A DNA stretch of 64,000 nucleotides from Cardiocondyla obscurior (GCF_019399895.1 NC_091870.1:6121001-6185000); one strand, 5' to 3'. Counted from the first letter of the stretch, positions 24,801 to 37,500 are shown. Notes: a model not told the origin generated them from the sequence alone. Numbers and translations: made by a program.

Positions 24801-27800
24801 TTTTACCCGACGTACTCCCAGTCAAAAATAATTTAGGATTATCTGTGAAAGATACTGTGCAAATGCCCATTGATATTTCTTCGGTCACCGGCATATTAGC
24901 GTATCGTAAGTTTTTCGTGTGAGATAAGTACAAGTGTTTTGATCTTTTCGTAGCCAGATCATGTGCTACATGAGAGATGTAGCCATTGTACGGATGCTCC
25001 ATCGCAATTTGAACGATATCTAAGCACTTTTTACGTCTATGTTCTATTATAACGCTCGCATGCTCTTGAAGAAATCTTTCTAGATCGAAAAATAATTCTG
25101 TTTGTTTTATATTTTTATATTTTCTCAAATCTAGCAATAGATCGTTCAAACCCACGTGCATTAATTTAGCTTGAATAAAATCCAAATTTAAATAAACACT
25201 CGTGAATTCCTTATGCAGTTGTGCTTCATGTAAATGATATCCAATATACTGATATATATAATTATCGTCTGGCAATTTTGAAAAGTCATTATCGCAATAT
25301 TTTCGATATTTTTCAATAATAGATTTATGCAACTCTATCAATTCTTTTTCAGTTCGTTTTTTTCTAAGATGGCATAGCAGTAAATCATGTACACCATAAA
25401 TATAAGTCTTTAAATCGTTATTCCACTTTCTGGTTGCAAGTGACTTATGGCACAATTCTAACATCAACTCTTCAACTTGATATATGTCTTCTTCCCAAAA
25501 AATTTCTAAAGTCTAAAATGTAAATTGATATATAGTTGAAGAAGTGTGTAAAAGAACGTGTACCAATTAAATAATGAGTTCGATAATGCGTACCTTCGGA
25601 GTAATATTAACATCTTCACAAAAAATAGCTAAGCTCTCGTAACGTGTTCTCAAATCTGGTCTTAATTGCTGAATACATATATCAAAAATAGTTTTCTGTT
25701 TTTCTAGAAATTCTCTCATTACTCTGTAACACACAATAAAAGCAATACAATTTTAATAATAAATGCATAATTTTAAGAACTCATTATTTATACCTGTTTG
25801 TTGTGTCTTTTTTCCTCAAACATTCCAAATAATACTTCCATCTGTTAGTACGTATTTTCATATCACATTTAAATTCTTCAAATTGTGCAGCAAACATAGC
25901 TATGAGTAATGGCATGCCTTTGCATTCTTCATGTATTCTCTTTGCTTCTACAGGCAACTCGTTTACATCCATTTCTAACACTTTGGCAAATAAGCCTAGT
26001 GTTTCCGCTTCTGTAAATCCGTCGTTCATCTGAAAATAATACACATTATTTTGTTATTAAAATAATAAATACGTATTTCAATATATATTAATCAAGAAAA
26101 TTACCTCTATTATCTTAGGATTCTTTCTACGTAGAACAGCAATATCAGCAGTGAGAACTAATGTTTTACATTTAAAATCAAAAGTTTCAATAATTTTTTT
26201 GTCATAAACATCATCTAAAATTAATAAGGCGTTGCAATTATCCCGTTTATTAAAATAACATTTTAAATTCTGAATCAAAGAATCTTTCTGCGATGGAGTA
26301 AATAATTCTGGTTGAATTTCCAAGTTTCTCACGTTATAATAAAGCGTATTTAGCTGAATCAATATTTCTTCATCGATTGAATGATCACTTGTAAATTTAA
26401 GCCAATAGACCTGATTCTAGAACAAACAAGATTAATCTTATGTAAAACGCACTATATTAATATTGTATATCGTATGTCTGATATAATTATTAAAAAATAT
26501 CATACAGAAAATAATTCTTTCACTAATTTTATGTTTTTGAGAGTACTGGCAACTAGACACGATTTTCCAAATCCTTTCATGGCATGTAGTGCAATGTATT
26601 CTGCGGGAATTAATTGTTGTAAAGCATCTTTTAACTGCTCAACCTGCAAACATAATATATTGTATAATAAAAGTCGATTTAATATTTAAAAAAAATTATT
26701 TATTACAAAATTAAATACTAAATTTGCATATTTTACGATTTCTAACCTAATATGATTTTGGCAATTTTTAATATTAAGAGTTTAAGTGCATGTTTAATGC
26801 GTCTAATGAAAAATTTACTACTAGTGCATTTCGTATAAGCGAGTAATAAAATATGCAACAAAAAACATTTAAAAAATTTATGTAAACTTACGTGATATGT
26901 TTCCATACGTATGCATAAACAAAAACAATTGAAATAATTAAATGTTAAATAATCTATTACTCTATTCCAATGTATTATATTTACATAAATAAAAAATTAA
27001 GTAATTTACTAGAAAATTGCAAGATTAAAATGTTATTTTGTCGCGTGTTAAAAAAATATTAATTACATTAAAATTCGTACAATAACGCAATTCCCATATA
27101 ATGTAATAAAAAAATATTACAATATATGCATTGCAGGAGTAAATAAAATATCAAATAATCAATACTTCATACTTTATAATTTTATCTTATCATTCGTACG
27201 AGCGATGCTCGAGAGGTACTCAAGGACTTAAAAATGACTCATATTTAATAGTTTTTAGAATATCGATAATTATACCTTTTCTTCTCTGGTAACCGTCATT
27301 GGAGAAAGAGGAGGAATGTTTGACGGTCCGGAATAATAATCTATTTCTCCATTGGTTTCTATCTCATAATTGCCTAACAATTTATCTATTTCATCGCTAA
27401 GCCATTCATAATGATGTTTTAAGGATTGGTGAAAAACATCAAAAGTACTTGGGCCACATCTTAAAAATGTTAAACACAAACACATAATGCTATCAGTGAA
27501 AGCTGCATTAACTAAGATTGCAAATAATAAAAATGATGACTTGTGAGATATAATTGCTATTGTTATTAGTAAATGCAACATTAAAATAATGCAAATTTTT
27601 GTATAATATGCAAATACAGCAGCGCGTATACTTTAATCTACATACCTTGGTAGTATATCTAACAAAAGGCTTGCTCTTTCTTCTTTAGTAGATCCAGTAT
27701 AAATATATCTTATATCTTCTTCTCTTAAGATATATTCATTTCTCAGAGGCTGTATAATGTCATTATCTACATCTAAGTCGTCAATGATATTCTTCCTTAA

Positions 27801-27833
27801 TCGAATAAGGATGTCTTTATGTGATTTTTCCAT
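21834..27833 (-). CDS. Apaf1: Apaf-1-type apoptosome scaffold (CARD, NB-ARC, WD40)
   Basis: Thirteen coding exons in transcript order: 27833-27646, 27459-27276, 26643-26506, 26410-26105, 26029-25794, 25723-25594, 25512-24442, 24324-24275, 24198-23715, 23631-23561, 23264-22937, 22852-22457 and 22382-21834. They sum to 4131 bases, 1376 residues. A CARD spans about 1-90 (ending LLDILPRCGPSTFDVF). The NB-ARC follows: P-loop HAMKGFGKS at 144-152, Walker B LLILDD at 232-237 and the CKGMPLLIAMF motif near 308-318. A helical region leads to WD40 repeats from about residue 605 (for example FLTGSTSGKIILW and ILADSAGFINVW). A Ser/Thr-rich segment lies near the C-terminus. Apaf-1 proteins oligomerise in the cytosol and recruit initiator caspase through CARD contacts. 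The P-loop has Ala where the first Gly is usual. The start is the Met opening the CARD, but a spliced leader remains possible. Confidence 0.93.
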
Positions 27834-29504
27834 TTTCTTTTTTTTTGTAATAATAATTTCCAATGCAAAATCTCGTAATTTAAAGTTATTACAATTTTCA
27901 GTGCAATTCTGGAATAATTATTTAAATTTATTATTTTATTTAAATAAATAATATAATTATTTACTTAGATTAATACGTATAAAAGATTCTACGTTAGAAA
28001 TAAAACTGCATTAACAATTATATTTACAAGAAGAAGCATCAATGTAAAGGTATGTAAAAAAATAAAATATTTATACGTATATAATACTAATTTTAATCTC
28101 GTTTCAGATCTCGTTTAAATAATGATAAAATCACGTTTTTCCTTATACGTTAATGTGCATGTAAAGTACAGATGTACCGAATTAAAAGAAAGCGATTTAC
28201 CTAACAAATAATTTTAATATTACGGGTAATGTAAACAGAAAAGCGATCTCGAATGATCTTAAAAGCATCTTAGTGGTAGCTCGATCGACGAAAAAAGGAC
28301 AGATAACGTATTTATTTGTCTACCGCGGCCAGTAAAAAAAAAAAAAAAAAAGTAGTTTTATTTTCCCAAGGTTTTCGTGCATGCGTCATATTATCGAAGA
28401 TAAACCTTTAGCTCTTTCTTTTATTTTTATTTTTAATGCTAGTGTCGAATAGCCCTTGATCGCGAGAACGCAAATACATTTCTATCTTACTTTTTATTTT
28501 TTTTCTTCCTTCTCACGTTCTTATTTCCAGAATCGCCATCTTAGCATTCTTGACTGGTCCTTCTCATCTTCTTCAGAAAAGAAAATTTGTATTCTTTTCT
28601 TTCTTCCTGACCATCCTTCTTTCGTCGAGTTGATGCTGCTGCTTCCGTGCTCTAAACGTCTACCGTTTCGGGTGAAATATTTGAATATGTGTAGTTTTAT
28701 TAGCTTTTTTTGTTCGTACGGTAACGTGCTCTTTGTTTGAAAAACGAGAGTGGGTTTTCTATCACGACGACACCAATTTCCTACTGCACGGCTGACACAC
28801 GACTGAGAAACAGGTATTCGCGTGCAGTGCCGAGTGCGGCGTTGCCGATGTTATATGGTATTGTTGTCAGATCTTCTCGAGAGACGATTGGGTAGCACAA
28901 TGCGCATGATCACTGTCCTTCCGTCGTCTATTGTTTCCGGGGGGACGCGATGCAGCACAAAGGCACATGATGACCGCGACGTTGCTGTTAGAAAGTTTCC
29001 GAGACAAGGGCGGTCCCATGAAAATGCTACTCGCAATAGAACGATTTCCCGCCCAAATTCGTGACGTGTGCACTTTGCACTTAGCAACAACGTATGCTCG
29101 AGATGCTGTAAACCACTGGCAATCAGCCAGTCATCGTAATGGCGATTGATGTGTGGAAGGAGAGTAGCAGAGAAAATGTCCGTACTGTGCTGCACTCTTA
29201 CACAGATTCTCAAAACTGAGTCGAGAACAATTGGATCTCTGTATAAAAATTAAGAGTTAATAATTAATTTTCTCAAATTGAGTAAATTTTTAATAAAATA
29301 ATTTGACGACTTTATTCAATATAATTTAATGATTAGAATATGACTTTCACTCACCGAGTTCATTCCCTGATGTCGAAATTTATCTTCGTATCTCTTTTCC
29401 TTGTATCATTATTAATAATTTTTAAACAATTTAAATAATTTGAAATGTTCATACCTGTTAATAAAAAAAATTAAAATCTTAGAAATTGAGAAAAAAAATA
29501 ACCC
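27834..29504. other. 5' flank of Apaf-1
   Basis: AT-rich up to about 28.4 kb, then a pyrimidine-rich stretch (about 28475-28740) and a GC-richer block at 28750-29200. The Apaf-1 promoter should lie here but cannot be placed. Overlapping open frames on both strands at 28.8-29.2 kb have no splice context or family similarity and were not called. Confidence 0.4.
29491..29498 (-). terminator. Pol III terminator of tRNA-Gly copy 1
   Basis: Eight T residues on the minus strand, six bases after the tRNA 3' end: a standard RNA polymerase III stop. Confidence 0.8.
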
Positions 29505-29576
29505 TGCGATGGCCGGGAATCGAACCCGGATCAACTGCTTGGAAGGCAACTATGCTGACCATTACACCACCATCGC
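29505..29576 (-). tRNA. tRNA-Gly (anticodon TCC), copy 1
   Basis: A 72-base cloverleaf. The acceptor arm GCGATGG pairs with CCATCGC and the discriminator is A. The anticodon loop CTTCCAA carries TCC. The T-arm contains GGTTCGATTCC, the B-box. No intron. It reads GGA codons. The flanking T-run acts as terminator. Confidence 0.97.
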
Positions 29577-29853
29577 AGATGATATTAAATATGTTCGATA
29601 TGCTAGTTAAATGGCAGTTCTTTCAATATAATAAATTAGTTAATTCAAATACAGAAACAATTTTCTGCAACAATTAAGAATCAAGACTAATTGTTCAAAA
29701 AAACATATTAATTTTTTATGATAATCGCTGTTTCATAGCGCCGAAAGACTCTAATACGGTTTTTAATACTCAGCCATGCAGCGACAGTCGATGTAACGTA
29801 GCTTACTCATGGCCAAAATATAAGTTTACAGAAACAAAAATAAAAAAAGCCCC
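29577..29853. other. Spacer between the two tRNA-Gly genes
   Basis: 277 bases of AT-rich DNA. Apart from the terminator T-run of copy 2 near its right end, nothing recognisable is present, and it does not repeat the flanks of the tRNA copies. Confidence 0.6.
29842..29848 (-). terminator. Pol III terminator of tRNA-Gly copy 2
   Basis: Seven T residues on the minus strand, five bases past the end of the tRNA. Confidence 0.75.
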
Positions 29854-29925
29854 TGCGATGGCCGGGAATCGAACCCGGATCAACTGCTTGGAAGGCAACT
29901 ATGCTAACCATTACACCACCATCGC
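29854..29925 (-). tRNA. tRNA-Gly (anticodon TCC), copy 2
   Basis: Identical to copy 1 at 71 of 72 positions; the single change is in the D-loop (GTTAGC instead of GTCAGC). All stems pair, the TCC anticodon and B-box are intact, and it has its own terminator. Probably functional and the product of a local tandem duplication. Confidence 0.97.
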
Positions 29926-32179
29926 AGCTGCAAGTGTAACTTTATACGCGTATACACATTGTCGAAGAGAGGCATTGATTCATATCCTTTCACTTTGGAC
30001 CAACATAATTAGCTTCAGTCTTTATAATTAGGCTATAAGTTTATAATTAAAACTGATAATTAATATTGTGTATTTTCTTTTATATTTACCAAGCGACCGA
30101 AACTATTTCTCGTATATTTCATTTATCCGCACGCGTTTCATATGTACAATTTAAACGATTAGCGTCCTTCTGTTTTAAGTAAAAATCCATCATAGAGTTT
30201 AATATGTTAATAGTTTCGCATACGGGCGGTAATCCACCGCAAAGTCGATATCAATCATCGCGCTACTCAATCTGCAACATATTAATCGACACCCAGTCAT
30301 ACGGACGCGAGATTTTTCCCGTGCAATATAACCACCGGCCGGCGAATAATGAACGGACACGGCGCATTGTTTTCCGCTCGCCAATTAGACAGCATTACCA
30401 GTTCGAAGTGATGGGCTTGCCAATTAAGTGGTATTATCCGGCCCGAAACATTGCGGCCTGAAAGCCGCCGGCCAAACCGCCTTTATCTGAAAAAAATTAA
30501 AAAACTTTCGACGCAATAAAAGTCGAATGTATATTGTGCGTACGTTTCGACATACGTGTCTCAGTGGACAAAATAGAAAAGATTACAGCTTACCCTCGGA
30601 TCCTGCCACTTGCGTGAATAGCGTTAAATAAATTTGACAATAGTACTTTCGTTATCTCGAGCGGAAGCCTAACTTCTTTTTTTTTTAAGAGATGAATGCT
30701 GGAAAATAAACGATTAAATGTAAGCAGGGAGATTTCGAGTGTTTGAAGCGGAGTATCTTTATATTTTACCTTTTAGTAAATGCTGGACGAATGCAATTAG
30801 GGTAAAGTTACCTTCGTGCCTGTTTGCTCTGATATGTGTTCTGATGGCGGAAATTGCGAGGCGATATTAGAATACGGGAACGAACTGCGTGATTAGCGAG
30901 GCCAGTTATTTGCACTAACACATAGATGCGGAGGTACATCCGAAATTATCTCTCGCTTTCTCTCTCTCTCTCTCTTTCTCTCTCTCACTCTCTCGACGCG
31001 AGACAACGCAAATTCGATTATGTTAGAAACAGCATTTGGCGCTCGGCCCATATTAGCCACGCTCCGGTTACTTGCTTGATTAATTTCCAGCGGATTTATT
31101 ATTGCGAACAACCACGCTTGTGCGAAAGATCTATGCCTGTATTCGTAATTTCTCCGCATCGAAATATCCCTGTAAAGAATAATATACTTTAGATGGTTAT
31201 ACATTATAAACTTTCCTGCACGATTAAAAGAAAACATAAAAGATTAGGTGTAATTATTGATTAACAAAAAATTAATTGGAAAATTTCTAGGTTAACAAAT
31301 TGACCGGACGACAAGCAGGAATAGTCGAGCTTTGAAATCTGTCTTACGATATACTTGGTAACGGAGGCTTAGAACGCGTTGTCGATCAACGAAAGCGAGA
31401 AGTCTTTTTAATATCACTTGCGAACATAATTCGTGGAACTGGTGACTAGGCGACTCGGACGAACACACACACACTCGGACGTAGACCACGGACATGAGTT
31501 AGACAATGATACGTGAGGATGAAATGGATTTCAGAACGTTCGGAAGTAGCGAACGCAGTCAGGCAAGATCGTGACTACGAACAGACAACTTCCTTTCTTT
31601 TTATCGCAATTTAATGTTCTAATTGCTAAATTGAGGGAAGAAAGGCTCGAATTCACGGCGAAAAGATTTTTCTGGCGTCAATAAATATCAAAAAATTCTT
31701 ATCCTGTTGCACCGTGCACTTAGGATGGTACACACTTAACAGGGTTGCGCAACTATCGATTTTTCTATCGATCAGTTGGCAATAGATCGCGGAGACGGTG
31801 GGCAGTTTCCGCCGTTTCATGGCCAAAAGTGGTCGCGTCTCCGTACGGCTTCGATTTACATAGTCGCGAAGTGAGGAGAAATTTTGCCCATCCGGCACCG
31901 AAAGAACGATGATCGAGCCGAAGAGGGTCCTGAGGAACCGGGGATGGTGGAAATTACCTCGGATGGCGATCCGCGGCTTCGCAAAACGATTCGAACACGG
32001 CGGGGTGCCGGCGCGCTCGCGGAAATCGCGTCGCGTGTGTTTCGTACCGTTAACGGCGCCCCGATACGCGAAATCGCGTTCTGAGTGGCGTGTGCGCGTT
32101 AAAAAGGCCAATATCGTAAGTGAAAAGTGAAAAAAGTGCGGTAAAAAGTGCGGTGCAAAGTGCGACGGAAGGTGTTCGA
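29926..32179. other. Intergenic with transition to CpG-rich DNA; leader of the 32180 exon
   Basis: Composition shifts here from AT-rich to CpG-rich. The part from about 31.7 to 32.18 kb looks like a 5' leader, with GTGAAAAGT and AAAGTGCGGT repeats just before 32180. A second good donor (ATC|gtaagt) sits after base 32115. It could end an alternative exon carrying the open frame that starts at ATG 31909 (basic, unrecognised). A CT repeat is listed separately. Confidence 0.4.
30949..30995. repeat. (CT)n microsatellite
   Basis: About 47 bases of CT repeats with a few CTTT interruptions. (GA)n/(CT)n tracts are often found at insect promoters, but here no transcription start is known. Confidence 0.85.
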
Positions 32180-32301
32180 ATGTTCCAGGAAGAGACGCCG
32201 ACTCCGGGGAGCACAAGATGGCTGACGAACGGGGACGACGGGGACGAACTCGGTGATCATAGTGGTCATTTCCGGTTGGCGATCGTCCGGCAAGAAAAGC
32301 G
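32180..32301 (+). CDS. Candidate first coding exon of an unidentified large gene
   Basis: Starts at ATG 32180, with an in-frame TAA at 32117-32119, so no upstream extension exists in this exon. It encodes 40 residues beginning MFQEETPTPGSTRW and including GDDGDELGDHSGHFRLAIVR. It then ends in codon phase 2 at a strong donor (GCG|gtgagt) after 32301. No matching downstream exon is visible in the remaining 31 kb, so any following intron must be very long. I do not recognise the protein. The leader-like sequence upstream and the regulatory-looking DNA downstream fit the 5' end of a developmental gene; that is inference. It could instead be a non-coding leader exon. Confidence 0.4.
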
Positions 32302-34426
32302 GTGAGTGTTGCACAGCCATTTTTATATACATATATTGTGCGCGCGATCTGCGGCGGCTAAATGAGAGTGAATCGGAATCCAGATTAATCGAAATCAATC
32401 GCCGCTCGATTGATGCTCCTTCTATTCAAGGATTTATTAATGATAAAAATTAATTAATGTAAAAAAAAAAAAAAATTGCATATCGATAAAGATATCGACA
32501 TCTTCACTTACGCTTTAATAATTCTTGGCGCCTGTCGATCTCGTTGATTGCAAATTACCTGATTTTAATCATAGATACATGAGATTGCCTCTGTAATCGG
32601 CAATCCGGTCTCAATTTATATTCCGCACGAATCCTCGCGCGAAGCGGCGTGAGCGCAGTACAAAGGAACAGAAAGCTACGTTCGGGTGAGCGATAAGCTG
32701 GCGCGTTGATTACGCTCAATCTCGCGGTTAATCGCTCTCATTTATCTTCCAAAGCGATCGAGAGCGTCGAAAGGCAGGAGCGTGGGCCCGAGCGCGAATT
32801 AGGAAAAGTCCGCGAGCTATACGGCCGCGATAATATCATCCCGGTGCGTTAGATATCGCGTACGCTGTCACCGTTAATAATGAACTAATGACAGGGGGGG
32901 AAACGGCGGTCGCGTTGGGGGTCGCCGTAACGCGCCCCCGCCGAATTACGGCCGATAGAAATTGCGTAGATAAACCCGTGTAAGATATCCGCGCCGGACG
33001 GCTCCGGCCTGCCTTATCCTTTAATTATAAAAAGATCTCATTAGAAAAATGCGCGGGTTACGCGCGCATTACGCTCTCACCTGCGATGCGCATTATCTGC
33101 GGATTTGCATATCGCGTGCGTGTATGCACGCGCGTACCGGGGGCCGCAGCAGTGCAGGCGCCGCCATCGGACGGCCGTCCGTCCAAGTATTTGCGCAAAG
33201 AATTACGGAGCGCCTGTCCCTCCCCGCTACTCCGATCGGTCGGCCCAAAAAATATCTTGCCCCTCTCGCGTTCGCGAGATCGCCGCGAGCAGCCCGGTGT
33301 CATCTCGCGGTCCCGTGATTTCGTCCCGCGCGCCGACGCGGCGAGATGTCGCTCGCGGAACATTTCCTTCGTTACTTTTTTCGTATCGCAAAACAAGTTT
33401 CTCACAGTCGAGCTCGGGAGTTTTTTTCTTTTTTTTTCCTTTTTTTTTTTTTTTCTTAAAAAAAAGTATTTCCTCCTTCAATCTGGGGAAGCAGACGCGA
33501 TGTATTTCCTGGAGCGTTGAGCGAATTTAAAGATTGGCATTATTTTCACCCCGATCTAATTTTAATTCGACGTTTCTCGCGGATGTTGCACCGTGCCTTC
33601 GCAAAATACCGTCCGCCTCTACGGAACTTAATATTGCCTTCCTCATTTTCTCGCGTAAATTTGTTTCTCGCCGGAGCGAGATTACTCGCGGTGCTTCATT
33701 TTTTTCCTCTCTCTCTCCCTCTCTCTTTTTCCCTTTCTTCGTCTCTCGCCACTTCGTCCGATAGCTCTACACTTTCGGCAACTTTTGCGAAAGTTAGTCG
33801 CTCATTTCGAGCCTTCTTTATTCTTATTCTGTTTGCGCCGCGTCTGAAACGTATCTGTATGCATTTTGTGCGAAAGAGGCAACGGAGAGGCACATAATAA
33901 GTCGAATCTCGGTGAAGTAAAACAAACGAAGGAATAAATTGCGACAATAACGCAGTACCCCGTTCGTTTAGAAAAAAGAGAACTCCCTTAAATTAAAATA
34001 TAAAATCCTTGGAGGACAGACAGTCTCACCGTCTCGCGTCAAGCGTTAGACAAACTCGCCCGAGACGTCGCGGCTCTTCTTCGCATCGCCAGAGAACGTT
34101 AGGGATTTATCGTGTACAACGCAATTCCATTAGATCCTCCGCTAATTGTCAATTGACAAATACAAAGCCATTGTCTGATCTCCTCCTTGGTCTATCTCGT
34201 CCTCCCTCGAATGAACTACGAGAGAGCGTACTCGGAGGTCCTCTTGGCGGTCGATCGATCCGCATTAGTCCAAGCACTTCAAATAGTGCGATCGTGGTAT
34301 GCGTTCAGGAATGGCAATAACGTTGATAGGATAGTAATATGATTATCACCTGTGCAAGAGGCCCGATAGTGGTGCTACACGTATAATTAGAGACAGGATT
34401 GAAGGGGCGGAACGAGAGCCGTAGGT

Positions 34427-34482
34427 CCGGGGGCCGTAGGCCGAGGGGGCGGGAAGGGGGGGAGAGGGAAATGGGGGAGGAA
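34427..34482 (+). other. G-quadruplex-prone G-rich block
   Basis: Several runs of three to six G within about 55 bases (GGGGG, GGGGGCGGG, GGGGGG, GGG, GGGGG), enough for an intramolecular quadruplex. It lies just left of an octamer and a TAAT palindrome. Confidence 0.5.
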
Positions 34483-34548
34483 TGGTAGGGACGCGCCAAG
34501 TATAATGCCATGCAAATACAGCTCATCACTTGGTCCGCCAGGAATGGA

Positions 34549-34570
34549 GTGCATTAATCCGCTAATGCAC
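34549..34570. promoter_or_regulatory. Symmetric palindrome with TAAT cores
   Basis: GTGCATTA, six-base spacer ATCCGC, then TAATGCAC: perfect 8-base arms. It resembles a dimeric homeodomain site and lies 39 bases from a POU octamer at 34510. Confidence 0.4.
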
Positions 34571-37500
34571 ATGGGTCCCGTAAAATTAGATTCGGTCAGA
34601 TTTAGTTGGAAATGCGATATTTCAGTGTCGATCGAATTCGCGGCGACGACTGCCCCGGCTCGGAGGAATGCCCGGCAAAACGTTAGCCCGTACCAGCCGA
34701 AATGAAGCGCCGCCGCTCGTCAGCCAGATTAATGGGCGATGCGCCCGGCGTTCTCGATTCGCGTTCGCGTTGCCGGCGCACTTAAAATCCCGTTCCAAAA
34801 ACGGCCGGTCTTCGCGACGTCAATGAGCGTGCCGAGCATTAATATCTATCAATATTCATGTGCCGAGTTAGCGGTTATTATCGCGACGCGACGCGCGAAA
34901 TGCGTCGACGCGCCTAAATATCGCCGCGAATTTCCGAGGGGCTGGTGACCCGATTGCGAGTCCTGCGCCGTTCCGACAGATGGCCGTAGGATGCGTTTTG
35001 CCGCTGAATCTGCGTACGTTTCGTTCGTATTGTGTTACGAGGGAAAAAAGAAACAAAAAAAAAAAAAAAAAAGAAAAAAGCGTTTCACTGATCCTATTGC
35101 GTTCGGTATTGTTTTATCACTCGTAACTCGCATTTATTCGAATATCGCTCGATGCCCCGCAAATACGTGTCTTTTCAATACAGCTCGCGGAATTTGTTTC
35201 TAAGCCATAATGCAATAGGAAAAATATATTTCGGAAAATATCTTTATCTTCGCGAAAACGTTCGTATCTTAATGATCCGGTCTCAGGCGCGGTGGCGGTT
35301 GATTTTTCCCTCTGCCAACGATTCTCGAAGCCGTTTTCTCGTTCGCCAATAGTCGACGAGCTGGTTATCGCGACTCGGCCATCTCTCCCCCAGCCGCGTT
35401 TAGAATCCACCTGGCCGTTGCCCGTGGACCGACCCTCCCCCCTCCTTCCCCCCTCGTTCCCACCGGTTCCTCGTTTGATTGTGGGATTACTCGCGTCCAA
35501 TTAAATTTAACGAATTTCCACGGGTGCGAACGGCTTTATTGGTTTCATTAATTACGCATGCATCGCCCTCGCGGCGCGGCTTCTCCGGAACGCAGGCACG
35601 TCCCGACCGTATCCCGCAATCGGCTATCGTTTCTATCACGTGCGGCTTGTACCATTTTATACAGCGTTCCGTAGCGATTTGATGTTTGACGGCGTAACCC
35701 GCGCGGGAAAACCGGGTCTCACGGGCGATTATCCATTAATTACACTCGAACGAGCCCCCCGATCGCGTGAGAATTTTACGCCTGCTTCTTTAACGAGCCG
35801 TTAATTACGGGCTACCGCGGACGTTCGACTTACGATTAAAGAAAGTTTTAATTGAAATGAATTTCATTAATTTCTGCCGGCCGAGAAACGCGGGCCGCAA
35901 ACAGCGCGACAAACGTTTGATCAAAGGAAACGGTTTTGCATTATTCTATGTACTTTGTGATATTCCGTAATGAGATAACTCATACGCACCCTCACGCACA
36001 ATCGCAATCGATTTACCTTTTATTACGATATCTGCATACGTTCTATAAATACTGTACCCGAAATAGGGATACGCGGAGAGGGTGATCGAAGTTGTTGCGG
36101 TGAATATGCCCCGCGGGATCCGCACCGGGGGGTGGAGAGGGTGGAGGAGAAAGGGGAGAATCCAACGCTATTTCGGATTTAGTAATTAAATATTTTCCGG
36201 CTCGATTCGACGGCATCGTCGATTTACTACTTTGACGAAATACCAACCGGCCGGGAAGCGTTTGATTCGTAATAACGGCGTATGGAAAAGTTTGTTTAAA
36301 AAAGCTTGCGGGATCCAAATAATCGGTCGTGAAAGAGAGAAAGCGAATCAATAATGTATTTAAACCGTGATGCTTTTTTTTTCCCCTCTGCTGTTTTATT
36401 CAAATTCCCTTCTTTTTTTTTTTTATTTTTTTCTTTTTTTTTCTCTTTTTTTTTCAACGCAATAAAATACTTTGACCCATTAGTGGTTTCCCAAATGTAC
36501 GGGCGGATTCTATTTTTGTGCGTTATAAAATAATCTTTTGTCGGGTTTAATGAAATGATAACTTTGCGTCCTCTTTTAATACATTCTTATCATCTTCCGT
36601 TATGTATTCCACGTTTTGACACGTGACGGATAAAACGTTTGATAAAGTTGTTTCCAAGTTTTTGTGTTTCTACGAGCCGACGTTTGGAAATAGCACAGGC
36701 CGGAAATAATGCACAGTGCGACAATGCGAGAAAAAGACACTTCCTCGTGCGATAATTTTGAAGCTTTTGCTTATCAACGAGTCCCAGACGAGCGGCGAGC
36801 ATGCGAGATCCCCGGCTCGCTCGCCTATCGACACGAATATGCTAATCATCTCGTGGCGCGTTAGCTATGTTAATTTCTCTATGATTCATCAGGGCAAACA
36901 TATGTCGTCTTGAATTTCATTCTGACCACCTGCGAAGGGCTAATTGTCGATGAATTATTAATTTACGGGCAACCCGCATGGTGTACCTACGCTTTAACGA
37001 TGCCGACGCATTTTTTTCAAGCGCGGGCGAACCTTCGCTTTCGCGTAATGCCTGCGTTAACTCGCGCCTGCCTGCAACGTACTTTCGTCGCGTCAATAAA
37101 TTAGTCCGGCAATCAGTCCTCAGCGGAGCGGAGCGCGCTGCGCCGTATTTTTTTAATTGCGCCGCGTGACGACTTCTCGACGCGTTTATAACAAATGCAT
37201 GCCGTGTAAGTACAGTGTCCGGCCCGCGAGCAATTCGAATACAGGCAACAATAGGCGACACGCGTCGATGAGCCGCGAGACCAAGGCGAAGCGGATGTAT
37301 CGCGCCGCGTCGCGTAAATCTTCGGCCGAGGAGGCGAAGCGTCTCTCGTTCACTCCGGGGACGAAATGGGCGCCCTTATCCCTCTCTTCCGCGAGAATGC
37401 TAATTAACAATTGCCAGCTCGCCAGGCGGCGCGCGACGAAATCGTAAAACGGTACGTTGCCGCGGAGCAACAGGGCGTGAAGGGTGAATTGAGTCGGTGA

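Noticed and set aside
28822..29213. Overlapping open frames on both strands upstream of Apaf-1
   Set aside because: GC-rich mutual shadows with no domain, no splice sites and no consistent start.
33049..33530. Several overlapping open frames of 85-145 codons
   Set aside because: They follow from high GC and few stops, end in poly-Phe or poly-Lys from T/A runs, and oppose one another.
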